Shown: in pieces, positions 44,040 to 56,619 of the stretch
How the letters are laid out: each line of letters opens with the position of its first letter
Numbering within the stretch: the first letter of the stretch is position 1
Assembly: GCF_914767665.1 (NCBI RefSeq)
Contig: NC_059503.1
Span: 62,886,352-62,950,351 of the forward strand
DNA: 64,000 bases
Reading direction: 5' to 3'
Origin: Harmonia axyridis
Taxonomy: Eukaryota > Arthropoda > Insecta > Coleoptera > Coccinellidae
Notes under the pieces: model-generated
What the model saw: the letters and a program-made list of their open reading frames with translations, nothing else
What the model was told of the DNA's origin: nothing
Database searches by the model: none
Translations under genes and position numbers: made by a program

Positions 44040-44910
44040 TGACCCCCGAACCACCATAAATAGGAATTGAATGAAAGAGATTCTGGCATCTTATCTGAAA
44101 GATAGAACATTCAGAGTTAAGTACGGAGGTGTTACATCTGGAAACTTTTACGCGAGTTCAGGCGTGCCACAGGGATCAAACTTTGGACCACTGTAGTTCA
44201 TCATCTTTATCAACGACTTACCACAAGACTTGAGTAATTCCAGATGTTTAATATTTGCAGACGAATTGAAGATTTGCACAAGATTACCTGAATCTTCAAT
44301 CTGATATCGATCGCGTCTACCAATGGAGTGTCATAAATGATTTACTCTTCGATAAATCGAAATGTGTCGTCTTATCCTGCACCAGAAGAAAGGAAATGTT
44401 ACAGCATAGATACAACATGGATGGAGAAGAACTTGAAAGAGTTGATGAAATCAAAGATTTAGGCACAGAGTATAATAACACACTCTCCTTCAAGAGTCAC
44501 ATCGAGAGTATATCAGCAAAGGCTTACCGTAGATTGGGATTTTTAATGAGTATTGCAGGGATTTTAGACATTTGGACACCATGATTCTGTTATACTACGA
44601 TAGTCAGACCCAAACTTGAATATTGCTCGACTGTGTGACATCCTACATCTCTACTGTAAAAGTCAACACTAGAAAAAGTCCAAAACAAGTTTCTAAGATT
44701 TTATATTATGAAAAATATAAGATATATCCAGATTTTAATACAGTGAGATCAGCCAGACTCAGAAAGGAATTTGGGATACCAGCACTTGAGACCAGACGAC
44801 TACACGACATAGTGAAGATGTGTTATAAGATTTTTCACCAGCACTACAATACTCCACATCTGATAAATCTAATGCTACTAACAATTTCTCCTCAACAATT
44901 AGACTGAATA
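44040..44910 (+). pseudogene. Non-LTR retrotransposon RT relic
   Basis: The plus strand reads ILASYLKDRTFRVKYGGVTS, SGVPQGSNFGPL, FIIFINDLPQDLSNSRCLIF and then ADEL where the catalytic ADD(x)L should be. In other frames it continues with VDEIKDLGTEYNNTLSFKSH and AKAYRRLGFLM, then a C-terminal part with LRKEFGIPALETRRLHDI. Stops and frameshifts break it at least four times. It resembles Jockey-clade proteins but is distinct from J1-J4 and from the 22.3-23.4 kb relic. Confidence 0.82.
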
Positions 44911-46325
44911 TTCTCTTCGATATGCCCTCAGCTTTCAATCACTACTCACCAGTTGTGAAAATATTGAAGACAACAAACCAAGTCTTCTGTATGTGTGAAC
45001 TCAGCTTTAACCAACCTCCTAAGTTATTTTACAGTGGCTTGTATAAACTCCAAATCCATTTCTCCCATTATCGCATCCTCAAATATACGAGTTTCTTTTC
45101 AAAGGGCGTCATAAGTTCAAATACTAGTTTCTTTTTTGCGATACGGGGCTGAAGATTTAGAAGAAACACAAAAAATAATAAAAAGTAATAAAAACTTGTT
45201 ATTTGCCACCACAGAAATTCCATAGAAAACCGGATATACTCCCTGAGCTAATGATAACGTCTGCCAACGCAGATATTGACCTATATTTCTAGCACGTCCA
45301 ACAACGCACCTGGATTGAGTGCAATGCCCTTTTGCTCCAGCTGAATCTGTCTGGGTGGGAGATGAATGAACTGCATACATTCTACCTACTTGCCTGCCAA
45401 TTAAAAAGTTACGAAACGGAATACTATTCGTTATCTTCCATTTTCTGGAAAAAGAAGGAAATAACTAAAGCGAAAAGAGACTTCGAAAAGACTCCAACAA
45501 AAATTGTTTTCAGGATATGTTTCGATTTAGTTGGGGTAAACTTCAACGACGATTAGAAAGTTAGTTGAACTCACAACTCTAACAATATTATGAGCTCATC
45601 ATTTTCCTTAGAAATAGCTTCGTCATAAATGTTTTGAGGAATTTTTTCTTGGAAATTCTCAACGACAAAAGTATTCTATAGAATTTCACATTCGAAGACC
45701 CATTCTGTCTTCATGTTTTGATTTTTGTTCAAAGAATATAACTTTAATTTTAGAGAGCGATAAATGGAAATACTTCTAATAGAACTCTACAAGTGAAATG
45801 TCCATTTGTGAGTTCGTGTTAATGGTGGAGAATTAATATAAATAAAGTACTTCTGTAGTCAGTAGTTCTGCTAGCTTGTTGAAATTTTAATTCGAATAAT
45901 TAATTATTAATTGTAAATGCAAAGTGAAATTCGTTGTAAAATTTGAATATATGCCATTGTATATTGCCACTTTAGAATTAAAATTCTGTATTCAAATTTT
46001 CTATGATGATCATCTTTTCATTGAAATTCAATTCGTCTGTGATAATGTATGGTGCATTTTTTTGCCTTCAATCGAGAAACCATGAAAATTTCCCCCATCT
46101 TTTTCGTTTTTGAATCTTGGCAGTTTTCTAAGTTTCCCTGTAAATAATTGCATAAATGTGAAAGAAAGCAGTACGTCCCTCGATAGATATTCTTTGGTTC
46201 ATAGGTTTATGTAATTCGAAAAACTTTATTGTTCTTAGTCTTACGAAAGCTACATAGCTGAATAGGATAGTAAAGTATATTTTAAATGTTCTCCATATTT
46301 TACTTGACTTATTGTCTTCTCATGT
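44911..46325. other. Unassigned stretch
   Basis: AT-rich; short frames on both strands near 45.1-45.55 kb with no family match. Confidence 0.4.
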
Positions 46326-46500
46326 TCAAGAAAAAGGAAAATTCAAAATATCCAGAAGATCACACTCTCTATTTTCTTAATATCAACATCAGATCTATAA
46401 ATGGTATATATATTGGTATATATATTTTTTTTACTATTAATTGTTACCTTTGGCTTTGTAACTATTTGTGAAATAAATTTGATTTGATTTGATTTGAAAT
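46326..46500 (+). mobile_element. Non-LTR scrap with (TTTGA)n tail
   Basis: The plus strand encodes TLYFLNINIRSING, like the HLNIRSL start of non-LTR endonuclease domains. Only about 90 bp later comes a tail ending AAATAAATTTGATTTGATTT. If both ends belong to one element, nearly its whole body is missing. The pentanucleotide tail is typical of several non-LTR families; the endonuclease call is tentative. Confidence 0.4.
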
Positions 46501-47445
46501 GAGAAGATCGAACAAAGAAATTATAAGGACAGCAAAATATCCATGTGGCTACAATTACGGAACATTGACCTAGTCGGCTCAATACAAGCAAATTGATTTT
46601 TCCAGGATTCTACAATGGGGCAAACTATTGTAGGATAATCAATTATGAAGGATCTCTTATAATAACAAGCGAAATATATCATGCTTCATGTCTAGACTTG
46701 ATATTGTAAAGGTCAATAGAAAAGGTAATTGAAATATTTGGAATTTGGCCGAGGGAAGTCAAATTTGTCATTTTGGCAGTTTATATGCCTCTTGAGGAAA
46801 ATGTGGAGGTATTTATGGAGCGCATTGACTTAGAGGAGTTCAGAAACATCAAATTGAATCAGCAGTATATATTCTTCGAGAAAAATAAATTCTGAAGCGA
46901 ACAACACCATGTCTTCCTAAAAGGAAAATGCACTACATCAGTTTCTTTAGGAAGATTGATGAGATTTTGCTAGGCAACGTGGATTATTCCAACATTTAAA
47001 ATTGAAGAATTCGACAAATTTGAATGGAATTATTGATACTGATGGATTTAGCATTTTTCAGAATTTGTTTGTGCCTCCAATATTTCTTTCTTTCATTGAA
47101 TTTGTTTTATTTTCAAACCAGTTAAGGAGGAAAAAAACTTAATACCTACTCATTTTCACAGAGCGAATGATTTCTGTCATTCATTGTTGAAAATAAATTC
47201 CTCGCACACAATTGAACGAAATTGTCGTATTTATTTTCTACCGATATGGTTTATGACCCATGTAACGGTTGGAAAGCGATTAATATTGGACATTGACTAT
47301 CAAGCCGCAGTGTGAGGATCCCCACTCAGCCATTGAAAGAGAACAAAAGATCTATTCTTCGATCACGCAGATGTTTTCATTGTTGCACTTTTATACTGGA
47401 CCACGAGTATTGTATTGTAATTGAATGTAATTTCCAAACCTGCAT
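46501..47445. other. AT-rich stretch, nothing recognised
   Basis: No supported features. Confidence 0.4.
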
Positions 47446-48049
47446 GTGTGGATATTATACTTGACTGTACTTAAATATTTCTTGGTTCATATTCATTTAA
47501 TTTCTTTATATCCACCTCTATGGAATTATTTGTTTTTAAATAGGTACTTTTTTCCATATATCATTTTGTAGTTACTCCGTCTGTCCGACAGGTGGCGTTC
47601 AGGGCTTCGCGCCAAACTTTAGTGGGGCTCCGGTGTGTTTATAGAGGCCACTGCGATACAATGGAGTGATCCCTCCACAATAGAGAGGGAAGGTATATTT
47701 CGTACTGCTTGTGTGGATATTGAACTTAATTGTACTTAATTATTCTTTGGTTCATATTCATTTGAATTCTTTTCTATGGAATTATTTGTTTTTAAATATG
47801 TACACTTTTCCATATATCATTTTGTAGTGACTCTGTCTGCCCGAGAGGTGGCGTTCAGGGCTTCGCGCCAAACTTTAGTGAGGCTCCGGTGTGTTTATAG
47901 AGGCCACCGCGATACAATGGAGTTACCCCTCCACAATAGGGAGGGAAGGTATATTTGGTACTGGGTTGCCAAACTGATGATCCAGGTCTCAGGATGAAAC
48001 ACCGAGAGAGGGCGCACCTTCAAATTCAGCTCTTGAAAGACTCGCTAAA
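47446..48049 (+). mobile_element. Tandem LTR relic related to the Gypsy leader module
   Basis: Two direct copies, both starting TGTGTGGATATT, lie back to back: 47446-47709 (264 bp, truncated) and 47710-48049 (about 340 bp, LTR-sized). They share TTCATATTCATTT, GGTGGCGTTCAGGGCTTCGC, TTTATAGAGGCCAC and GGAAGGTATATTT. The second ends GAAAGACTCGCTAAAT, the same ending that precedes the second primer site in the Gypsy leader. Here the primer site is gone, no coding region follows and no target duplication was found. It is an old LTR or retrozyme-like dimer carrying a hammerhead motif. Confidence 0.7.
47948..48003 (+). ncRNA. Type III hammerhead ribozyme motif in the LTR relic
   Basis: Stem III: GGT 47948-47950 with ACC 48001-48003, with one mismatch (A 47951 against C 48000). 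Cleavage triplet ATA 47951-47953. Stem I: TTTGG 47954-47958 with CCAAA 47969-47973, extendable by two pairs. Core: CTGATGA 47974-47980, canonical. Stem II: TCC 47981-47983 with GGA 47992-47994. Core: GAAA 47996-47999. Compared with the Gypsy copy it keeps the invariant U4 but has lost the G10.1-C11.1 pair and the 15.2-16.2 pair. Two homologous loci preserving this fold argue against chance; this copy is probably weakened. Confidence 0.72.
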
Positions 48050-51000
48050 TTTTAATAGGTTGAATACTGTTGTGACCAATATAAATATTTACGGATACAA
48101 TAACAGAAATGACACACTTACGAATAACTCATTTCGAGGATGGATAACATATCGGTATGTTTGTTTTGAAAAAGTGCTTTTATTTTTATGGTAATGTTGA
48201 CAAATTGTTTACAGTAAAAAGACAATAAGTCTTATAGATGAAATAAATATAAAAACAGACAATGCCTTGAGTAGAGCAAATAACTGAAATTATTTCACTC
48301 TCCCAACTCTGGAGCAAAGAGTTCTTCGACATTCAAGTGGAAATGCACAATTGCACTTTCCAGATTACGTCCAATGTTTCCATAAACTTCTATTTCGATC
48401 TCGCATTCTTTGGAGATGGTGCTTTTCATAATACTCTCCGCTTAGTTTATCTAAACTCCTTGTTATCAGTCTGTGCGCTGGGATTTTCTTTCAGGTTGAT
48501 GTGTACGATATTCCAGGGATTGAATAATATTTGAATAATTCTTGTTTGGTTCTTTTCAAATGCCAGCGATTGTGTTATAAAACGAAATAACACTTGTGGC
48601 GACATGGATTAGTCGAGTTGATGCATGAAGATACAGGAATTGAACGTAAAGTTTTTCAGCTTTTTGGAGTTGATTTTGGCTCTTTCAAATATTTTCATTG
48701 ATGTTGCACTTTGTCAGTGGTAATAATTCAATATAAAAAATTCATTGTATAATTCGGAGATTGATCTGAAGGCCGAAAAACTACTAAAGATAATAAAAAT
48801 CAATTATTTTAAATATTCAGTTTTCTTCTATATATTCCTAGGATATCTAATACATTCGCCATAACGAATTCGAAAGCATTATAAATATTCAATAAAGATA
48901 TTCAAAAAAAATATGCACATCATATTAAGAATTCACAAAAATTCTTGTGGTTCTTCAGGTGGCAATAAAATTCGAATTTTATGGTTATCCAAGAGAAGCA
49001 ACCCTCAAGAAATTCTTTCTCTATTGAAGTTGCCGACCGAAGTAATACATGATTATAGGTTATAAATAAAAAACGAAAATTCATTAGAGACTTAATCTTC
49101 TTTCCATTGACAAACGCTCTCTAAATTGGTGGTATTTTTTGGGGTGGGGTGTTATGGTTGGTAGGCCTGTAGCCCCAAAGCGACTTCGAATTGAGTCGAA
49201 GCCAATGATTTGAAATCAGTCTCGCTAATAATTCGAAAATTACAGACATCTGTGCAACAGCAGGGCCAGGACATTACGGTTCCAGGAGGTGGTATGAAAT
49301 ACGGGCCCCCAGGCGCTTTCGCCATTATGATTCGGAGTATTAAAAATGGCGAATTACTAATTCACCGACTTTGAATTTCAGTTGCCGAATTACTTTTTCC
49401 TTTTCTGGTACCGTACTTATGGCGATATATTTCAATCTCTTGTATTTGTAAGATAATGATGATATGAAATTTCTTATTATTGTTTAAAATTTGCATCATC
49501 TCATTGGTCTTACAATCTATTGTTTTTTTATCTTCTATTAATCAATTCAATTCAATCATAGTTGATAAAGACCATTTCGATGAAAATCCTTCAATTTTCA
49601 TTGAGAATTCAGTTTCATTCATTCACTCCGATGAATTTCCATCTTGACGAGTTTCTATCTTCAATTCAGTATAGGTAAAAATATTTCAACTGCATTTCAG
49701 ATGTGAATACGGCTGTCCGCTGTTTTTGTTGCCTGTCGGCACGTTTGATGATTTTATTAACCTTCTTTGTAATTGGTAGACCCAGTGCACAAATTCTTCT
49801 AGGATTTTTCTCCGAGATTCGAAACAGGTTTATTTCATCTGGGCTTGCATTTTTAGAATCCCGAAATATAGATGCATACACAAAAAAATCCTTAGTGAAT
49901 TTTCACTTATCTAATAAAATATTATAAGACGTCTACAATCTATTCAATTTTCATTGAGAATTCAGTTTCATTCATTCCATTTGAAATGCCATTCAAAAAC
50001 TTTTCGAAAAAAATTGAGTGGATTTCAATTATCTGTTGGAAATATTGTAATTACCACAACTTCGAAGAAAGATTCCAAACGAATAAAACATATTTTTTTA
50101 TGAAAATCCTATCTTCCGGATTTCAAATGGATGTTTCTCCGTTAGGAATGGTCCTATCGAAATTGAAAAAATGCATTTTGAAGTTTGCAGTTTCTATAAT
50201 AGTTTCGATATCTGATGATGAAATTATTTCCATTAGTTTATTATTTCAATTTGTTGCGAAAAATTGCGCTAAATCAAATGGTGGCCATTGTTATGTTTCT
50301 GCTTTCGTTTTCCGAATCAGATACCAATATTAATTTGTAAATTTCATTTGATGGGTTTCATAAAACTTTGATTGAATGATCAACTTATTTATTGATGTTT
50401 GAAAGCTATGGAAGGGTCAAAAATGAACTAAAATTGAATTCAGAAATGAAATGATCGAGCAAGTCACCACGATAATAGTTCTATGAAACCCACCATTACT
50501 CTTATTCGTATTTCGATTGAAATTGAAGGTGGAGGAGTAACAAATTTCCATCTGAAATAAATGAGAATGATAAACTCATTTCAAGTAATAATATATAAGA
50601 GAGCAGCTGTCGTCTTATTCCTATGAATCTCCAACAAAGCTAATTAATTTTTCAATAGCAAAATACAATACTATTTTACAGACGTAGTTCCTTGGCAATC
50701 ATGCCAGTTTTCTTTGAATCAAGCATTTCATTCCGTATGCAAGGGCTATTATTATTTCATAACTGTTTATTTTATTGCCTTCCATTCCCAGAATCTGCCA
50801 CAGGGAGGGATAATGTTAAGGCGTGGCGGAAGGCAAGACGTAAAATGAATATTCAAAGTAGTATGATGTATGTTTCATGAAGTAAGTGAAAAAAATTCAC
50901 TTACTCAGATATTTTTTTGTATGTATTATTATATCACGGGATTCCGAAAATCACCCTTGTTCACCCCCTTCCCCTCGATTCTTGACGGGAAATGTTCAAG

Positions 51001-51284
51001 TATATGTAATCAAATAAGTCACAGAAAAAACTCATAAAAACAAATTGTATTTCTCATGGCCTGACAGATCTTTTGTTTCCTCATTAGTAATGACTCACAA
51101 TCACCATTACATTACAATGCTCTTGAGAAACATAAGCAATTTCTTGATTACTGAATATTTTCTGCTGTTCTACCCGATTTAATTCTCACAATAAATTGAA
51201 ATTTCAAGGAATCCAATAAAGCATTGTTGCTTACGAGAAATCCAATTTTTAAATTTCCAAATCCTCTAAAAGCTCTTGTAGAAA
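48050..51284. other. Long AT-rich stretch; 35-bp direct repeat at 49.59/49.94 kb
   Basis: No gene or known element was recognised. The 35-bp sequence starting TTCAATTTTCATTGAGAATT occurs at about 49590 and again at about 49943 in the same orientation, bracketing roughly 320 bp. A minus-strand 71-codon frame (49881-49666) within that interval resembles no known protein. Confidence 0.4.
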
Positions 51285-52181
51285 TGTAGGATCCAGTTAT
51301 TGTTCCCTGTAAATAATTGAGATGGTCAACAGGATGCTTGGAGACCTATTAGTTTCTTCAAGTGTCGAGGGCATGACAGTTTCAATGAATTTACAGGGAA
51401 CGAATTGTTATTGTACATATAATATAAAAAGGATGTGTAATTATTCGGGGTGTTGAAGAAGTGTCATGTAGGTTGAAAATCTTAAGAGACTTACTGGGGT
51501 TGGGAAAGTTCGAGAACAAGATGGTTGTACCAGATGTGTCACATCTGTGTATCAGGTTCTAGTCCTTCGATAATATTCGATTTCCAGGAATCCGCGAAGA
51601 TCTTTGTGGGCGGAACGGCAAATCTCTAATTGGACTAGGAGATGGTACTTTCCCTAATTGTGTGCTCAAGCCGGAAGAAGGGAAAGATATTCAGAGTGGA
51701 CGGGGTAAGTTGCGGTCAGGGAACGAAGTAAGTTCGAGTCGAGAGTCAGTTCAAGTTGAGTCGAAGACGAGTAGAGTTCAAGTTAGGTCTGAGTTGAAGT
51801 AAGAGTAAGTTCAGTCAGTCAACTTGAGACGTAAGACGAAAAAAAGGTTCGCGGACAAGATTAAAACGAGTCGCGAACGAATAAAAGACGATACGAACGA
51901 AACTAATAATAAGACAAAGTAATAAGACAAAGACGTGAAATATCGAAGACGACTCGAGTAATTAACATAAGAAGTTATAGAAGAAATTCAGTACCGTAGT
52001 GAGAAACTTAGGATCTTCCCAATACTGAGTTTGTACTCTATAATTGTGACTTCGTAAATAGATGTAAATAATTAAAAAAGAGTTCAATTATAACAAATCC
52101 AACACAACAAGTCACGGAGAAAAAGACGAAAGGCCAGGTAATCGAATCATTTCTTTAGATGATCGATTAACCAAGCCTACA
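51285..52181 (+). mobile_element. Solo LTR with GAAA target duplication (copy G)
   Basis: A full copy of 897 bp, flanked by GAAA at 51281-51284 and 52182-52185. The internal 111-codon frame is interrupted soon after its ATG. It carries an apparent small duplication of a TAATAAGACAAAG unit in the 3' third. Confidence 0.9.
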
Positions 52182-52584
52182 GAAATATGAAAGAAAATTC
52201 TATGAATTTTATGAATTAAGTTCCTGCTAACAAATAATAACTATCGAATTAAATAAGGAGAATGAATAATCCATCATATTGGAAATAGAACATTCAAATA
52301 CGCGCTTCCTGTGATAACAAGAAATTTGTTGAGGTTCATTTATTCATCTCAAGAACAATGAACTGTTCAACAACCCATGACTACAGGTCTGAGGAACTAA
52401 TTTACCTCTAGCAACAGTGTTCAGAAAACAATCGTTCCAGATCTGAAATTCACTTCAACTTTCACAAGTAAACAATCGAAGAACCTCAGGCTCTAAAGTT
52501 GGATTGTGATGGGTTCGGAAGACCCAATTTGTGGGTGAGAACCGATGATGTTCGTGGTTTCAACATAACTTTGGAATAGAAGAC

Positions 52585-53810
52585 ATAGAGGGTATTCCCA
52601 AATTAGAGATACAAACTAAAAGGAGAGATTCTACGGATAATTTCAAGAAGAAAAAGTCCTATCATTATGGGACCGCAAAAGCTTTTGTTTCAAGAGTTGA
52701 AGGTTTTTTTTCGCTTTTGTATCCACTTAGCATTTTCGAAATACAAGATATATAACTAAAAATTGGCATATTTATTACAATTTAGAGTTTATATTAGGTG
52801 ATATGCCAATTTTGATCAGAAATTCAGAGGACTTATGTTTGTTTGGAAGAGTACCGGCTTTTTTTCAGAACTGTAGCCTAATACTGAACTTTTTTGTATA
52901 TTATACAATTCACAAACAATTGAATCAATTCTCTGGAAATCCAGAAGAAAATTCAAATTATCATAATATTCCAATCAGTTGTAGTGCTAATTTTCCAGAT
53001 ATGTAGCAATAATTCAAAAAGATAAACACGTATAAAATTCTCAAAAAAGTAGGACTAAAAAGGAACACCTTGTTTATCGGAAACAAAGCATTTTCGGGCC
53101 CATGTTTATGGGATATTTTATGCTTAGAATTATTCAAGGCATCTATCTCTCATGTTCATTTGTACCTCCAATTCAGGAATTTAAGATAAAAAAGGAAATA
53201 AGATATTTTTTGCATAATTTCAAGATTAAAATGTTTTATAAACATGTAAACTCTTTGTTTTCGAAATACAAGGTTTTTCTTGAAATCCTACATTCTGTGA
53301 TGATTATACTAGTTTATTGAATTTTATCAATATTCGATGTTAGTAAGTACCAAATGTATTGATGATATCAATAATATCAAATAATTCATTCATCACAGCT
53401 GACTAACTGGATCTTTATAAAAATTTGGCTTTTTCTGAGGATTGCTCGAGAATTGTTTGAATTTTTTTCTCTAAATCTTTAGCAGACACGAGAAAACTAC
53501 AATGAAATAAAAAGAAATGTGCTTGACGAATGTTTTCTCACATTTTTCTGAACTACCAGTAGTACAAAAAAAATGTCCTGAAATAAAAAGCGGGCACTGT
53601 TCATTTAAATTGTATATCTATACCAAATTGAAGTTAAGGAAGGGAAAAAGAGAAGGAAATATAAGAAAAACTTGAAAAGGGATCAAACTTTACACCCTGT
53701 ATTTCGAAAACAGAGCATTCGCAGCCCATGTTTATACGACTTCTTACCTTTAAATAATCCAAAGAATCTGTCATTTTCGTTTGTATCTACTATTTAGGAA
53801 CACTCTGTAT
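52585..53810. mobile_element. Non-autonomous TIR element, ACAGGGTGTT family, copy 2
   Basis: The left end AGGGTATTCCCAAATTAGAG and right end TTTAGGAACACTCTGTAT form imperfect inverted repeats of about 50 bp. The inner sequence (GAGAGATTCTACGGATAATT and others) is shared with 20.05-20.74 kb, but this copy is almost twice as long because of extra internal foldback modules. There is no transposase frame. Several internal ACACCCTGTATTTCGAAAAC-type motifs look like nested or duplicated ends. Confidence 0.65.
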
Positions 53811-56230
53811 GAATTCTGATTGCAACAGATCGCAGAAGAGGAGATTGACCAATCGGCATTGTTGAACTATGAGAACGTATTAAACATTCGGAAGGGACAA
53901 GCGCATTCGCCATTTTGTTATCTCATCTTTTCCAATTTGAATTATTTGAAATTTGAATTAACTTCAGTGGTGTCTTCCTTTTTGTGCTCATATTTGGCCA
54001 GAGGACAAAATTCAACTTTGTTAAGGTATAATGGACCTAACTTTTCGAGTTGAGACGACCCAAACTAGGTTAATTACAGTTAACCAAGCAGAATTAATGG
54101 ATGAGATCAAGGTAAATCATAACTTGAGACAGATAAATAGTAGCTTCTGCCTTGAGTTAATTCTTTTTAAAAATTTTAAACATGAATATTATAAATCGAG
54201 GGAATAACGAGGGGTTTTTACGTTCGTCTAATATCAATGAGACAAACTATCAATATTTCTCCCATGTGAGGTGAATTTACTTTTGAAAATCGCAAACGAA
54301 ATTCTTTGAATGTTTTCTCAAATGAGCGTATGCATGTACCTAGAGGGAACAAGACTTTCGATAAATGGAATTTTGAAATTAGAGTTAGTAAATGACAGCT
54401 CCTTTCACTGACGAACAATTATTCATAAGCAATTCTGTCCATTCATTCCACTGATAACTGACGAACACAATGTGCTGAAATCTTGAAAATTCTAGGTTGA
54501 GTTTGGAATCCGAACATCAAACATGAAAAATTTCCAAAATTTGATAACAAATTTCAGAAGTTGGATATGTTTTGCTTAATTTGGACATATTATGACCTAT
54601 ATCGAAGGAAAATCGTCAAACATTTCAAGAATGCGTTCATTATTTTTATAGGTTATTTCATTTCATCGAGAAAATTCTTTCAAAAAATTAATCAATAATA
54701 TGTATTGTATTTTAGGTCACGTAATTCTTTATTCGCATGGCATGTATCTTTGTAGGTTGTTTGAATAATGAAAGTTATTAATGGGTTTACGGAATATCTT
54801 ACATTAATTATTTGGTGCTTTCATATGATAGAAAACATCAATTAGAAAAAGTAGAACATTTCAATAATGTATTTACCATTTTCATATTATGAATAGACTT
54901 GCCAACGAAATAGATATGTAAGAATTTTTTTTCATTTTCTTCTTGAGGAATATATGTAGACATCTTAATTCTCAATTGATAAGATTACGATCATAACGCT
55001 GCAATTTATTCAGCTGATTATTACAATTCTTTCGAACAATTGTTCTGAGAAATCAAGTATTCAATTTTATTCATCCAAAGAATTGATAAAATTATCCAAA
55101 AAATCACTCAATGAATAGTCCGTTCCAACAGTTGAATATTAAACAATAATTGTCATGAAGGTTTTATTGTGTATTGCATAAAATCATCTATTCATATTTA
55201 TGATTTTATCCACCAAGCTTTGTTACCTATGTAACTCACCATGTTTATTTATGTTGAATAAACATTATGATTGAAGTTTGGTATATTATGATTCTTCAGT
55301 AAACATTCTTTGAATTTGATGCTTTCAACATCAGTCCAATGTGTGTTTATATATGAATTCAACACTCCTGTCATACCTTCCTTCAACACTTTCTGACTTT
55401 CATATCAATAACCCAATTGATGTTCAATTCTTAAGAAAAGTAGATTGTGAATTCCCAAAGGAGGGGAAAGAATTCACTTCCATTAGATACCCTGTGTAGT
55501 ATTTCATCTATACTCATTCTCAACTTTCTTCAAAACAAATAAATGCATTGTGATATATGAATTTGCGTCAATCCTTTTTCACTTTCAGTGACCATATGGG
55601 ATGGTTTGATGAAGTTAAAAACTTATTTGACGACCTTCAATCAGTCCTTCAATGTTTTGAGATCATGATTCATTAGCGTTATAATTACGTATATATTATT
55701 CCATGATATATGGGTCATAAGAAAATGCTTTCAATATATAATATTTATTCTCTCTATCATCTAATTTGTTAACGCGTTTACTGAATTGGTGTTCTGGTAA
55801 ACATCATTGAACTTAACCTTATGTTTTCATTCATTTAAATATAATGCGAGTCAATCAGGAGTGACCTTTGTAATTGCCATCTTTCTTGAATAATTCAGTA
55901 ATAATTTGAAATAATTTAGAATAATTTTATTTCTATGAAAACTGCCAAAATTATGTTTTCTTATTGATATTCCTAATCTTCTTTCACTATAGACGTTTAA
56001 CAACAATGTGAAATCATCAACATTACGTTATTTCATTATACATAGAATTATCAAACATTTTATCTGTGAATTGAGGTCCAAAATTTATTTGCCAGATTAT
56101 TTTTTATATTCTACCGAATTTGATATAATTCTAAACTATCACAAAGTGCGCATAAGAAACTCATCCACGTATTGACATCTTAACTAAACACTGAACTCTG
56201 TTTCTTCCTCGATGAATCTTTTCCTAAGAT
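53811..56230. other. Long, strongly AT-rich stretch without recognised features
   Basis: No open frame above 80 codons and no repeat partner noticed; it behaves like intergenic or intronic host DNA. Confidence 0.45.
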
Positions 56231-56234
56231 AAAG

Positions 56235-56450
56235 TTAATACGTAATTTTTTCAATTCTCCCCATTTCCACAAAACTCACCTTAAGATATTCTCGCAATTT
56301 TGTACCACTCCAGTCATAAAATAGTACATGATCACATCTCCGGTGTCCTCCTAAGATATCACTGAAGAAACTTTCAACAAGCACTGAACAACAACAAAGA
56401 AACACGCTTTCCTTCACAAGCGGTGGCTCTGGATGAGGATGAGTCTACGT
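56235..56450 (-). other. Possible host exon with strong splice donor
   Basis: On the minus strand TATCTTAAG|GTGAGT gives a consensus 5' splice site near 56280. The frame upstream is open for about 50 codons and includes RRCDHVLFYDWSGTKLREYL preceded by a hydrophobic run FLCCCSVLVESFF. No ATG starts it and a TAG lies at the upstream end, so it would be an internal exon, or a 5' UTR exon of a minus-strand gene. The adjacent block to about 56620 is GC-richer, in keeping with a promoter. I do not recognise the peptide. Confidence 0.27.
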
Positions 56451-56619
56451 TATCAAGTGAGCCAGGATGGAATGCTGTGTATATTCGCCAAATCGGGACG
56501 CACATGCTATGCGGGAGTTGCGGCTAAGGCGGTGTTGTCGAATGTACGTCTAGGGGATAGGTTGGAGGAAAAGGAATTCCCCCAAGTCTTAAAGTTGGTG
56601 TAAGATACGATGGGGCATT

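Noticed and set aside
46130..46150. TTCCCTGTAAATAATTG as a remnant of the solo-LTR family
   Set aside because: Only about 17 nt match and both sides are unrelated; could be chance.
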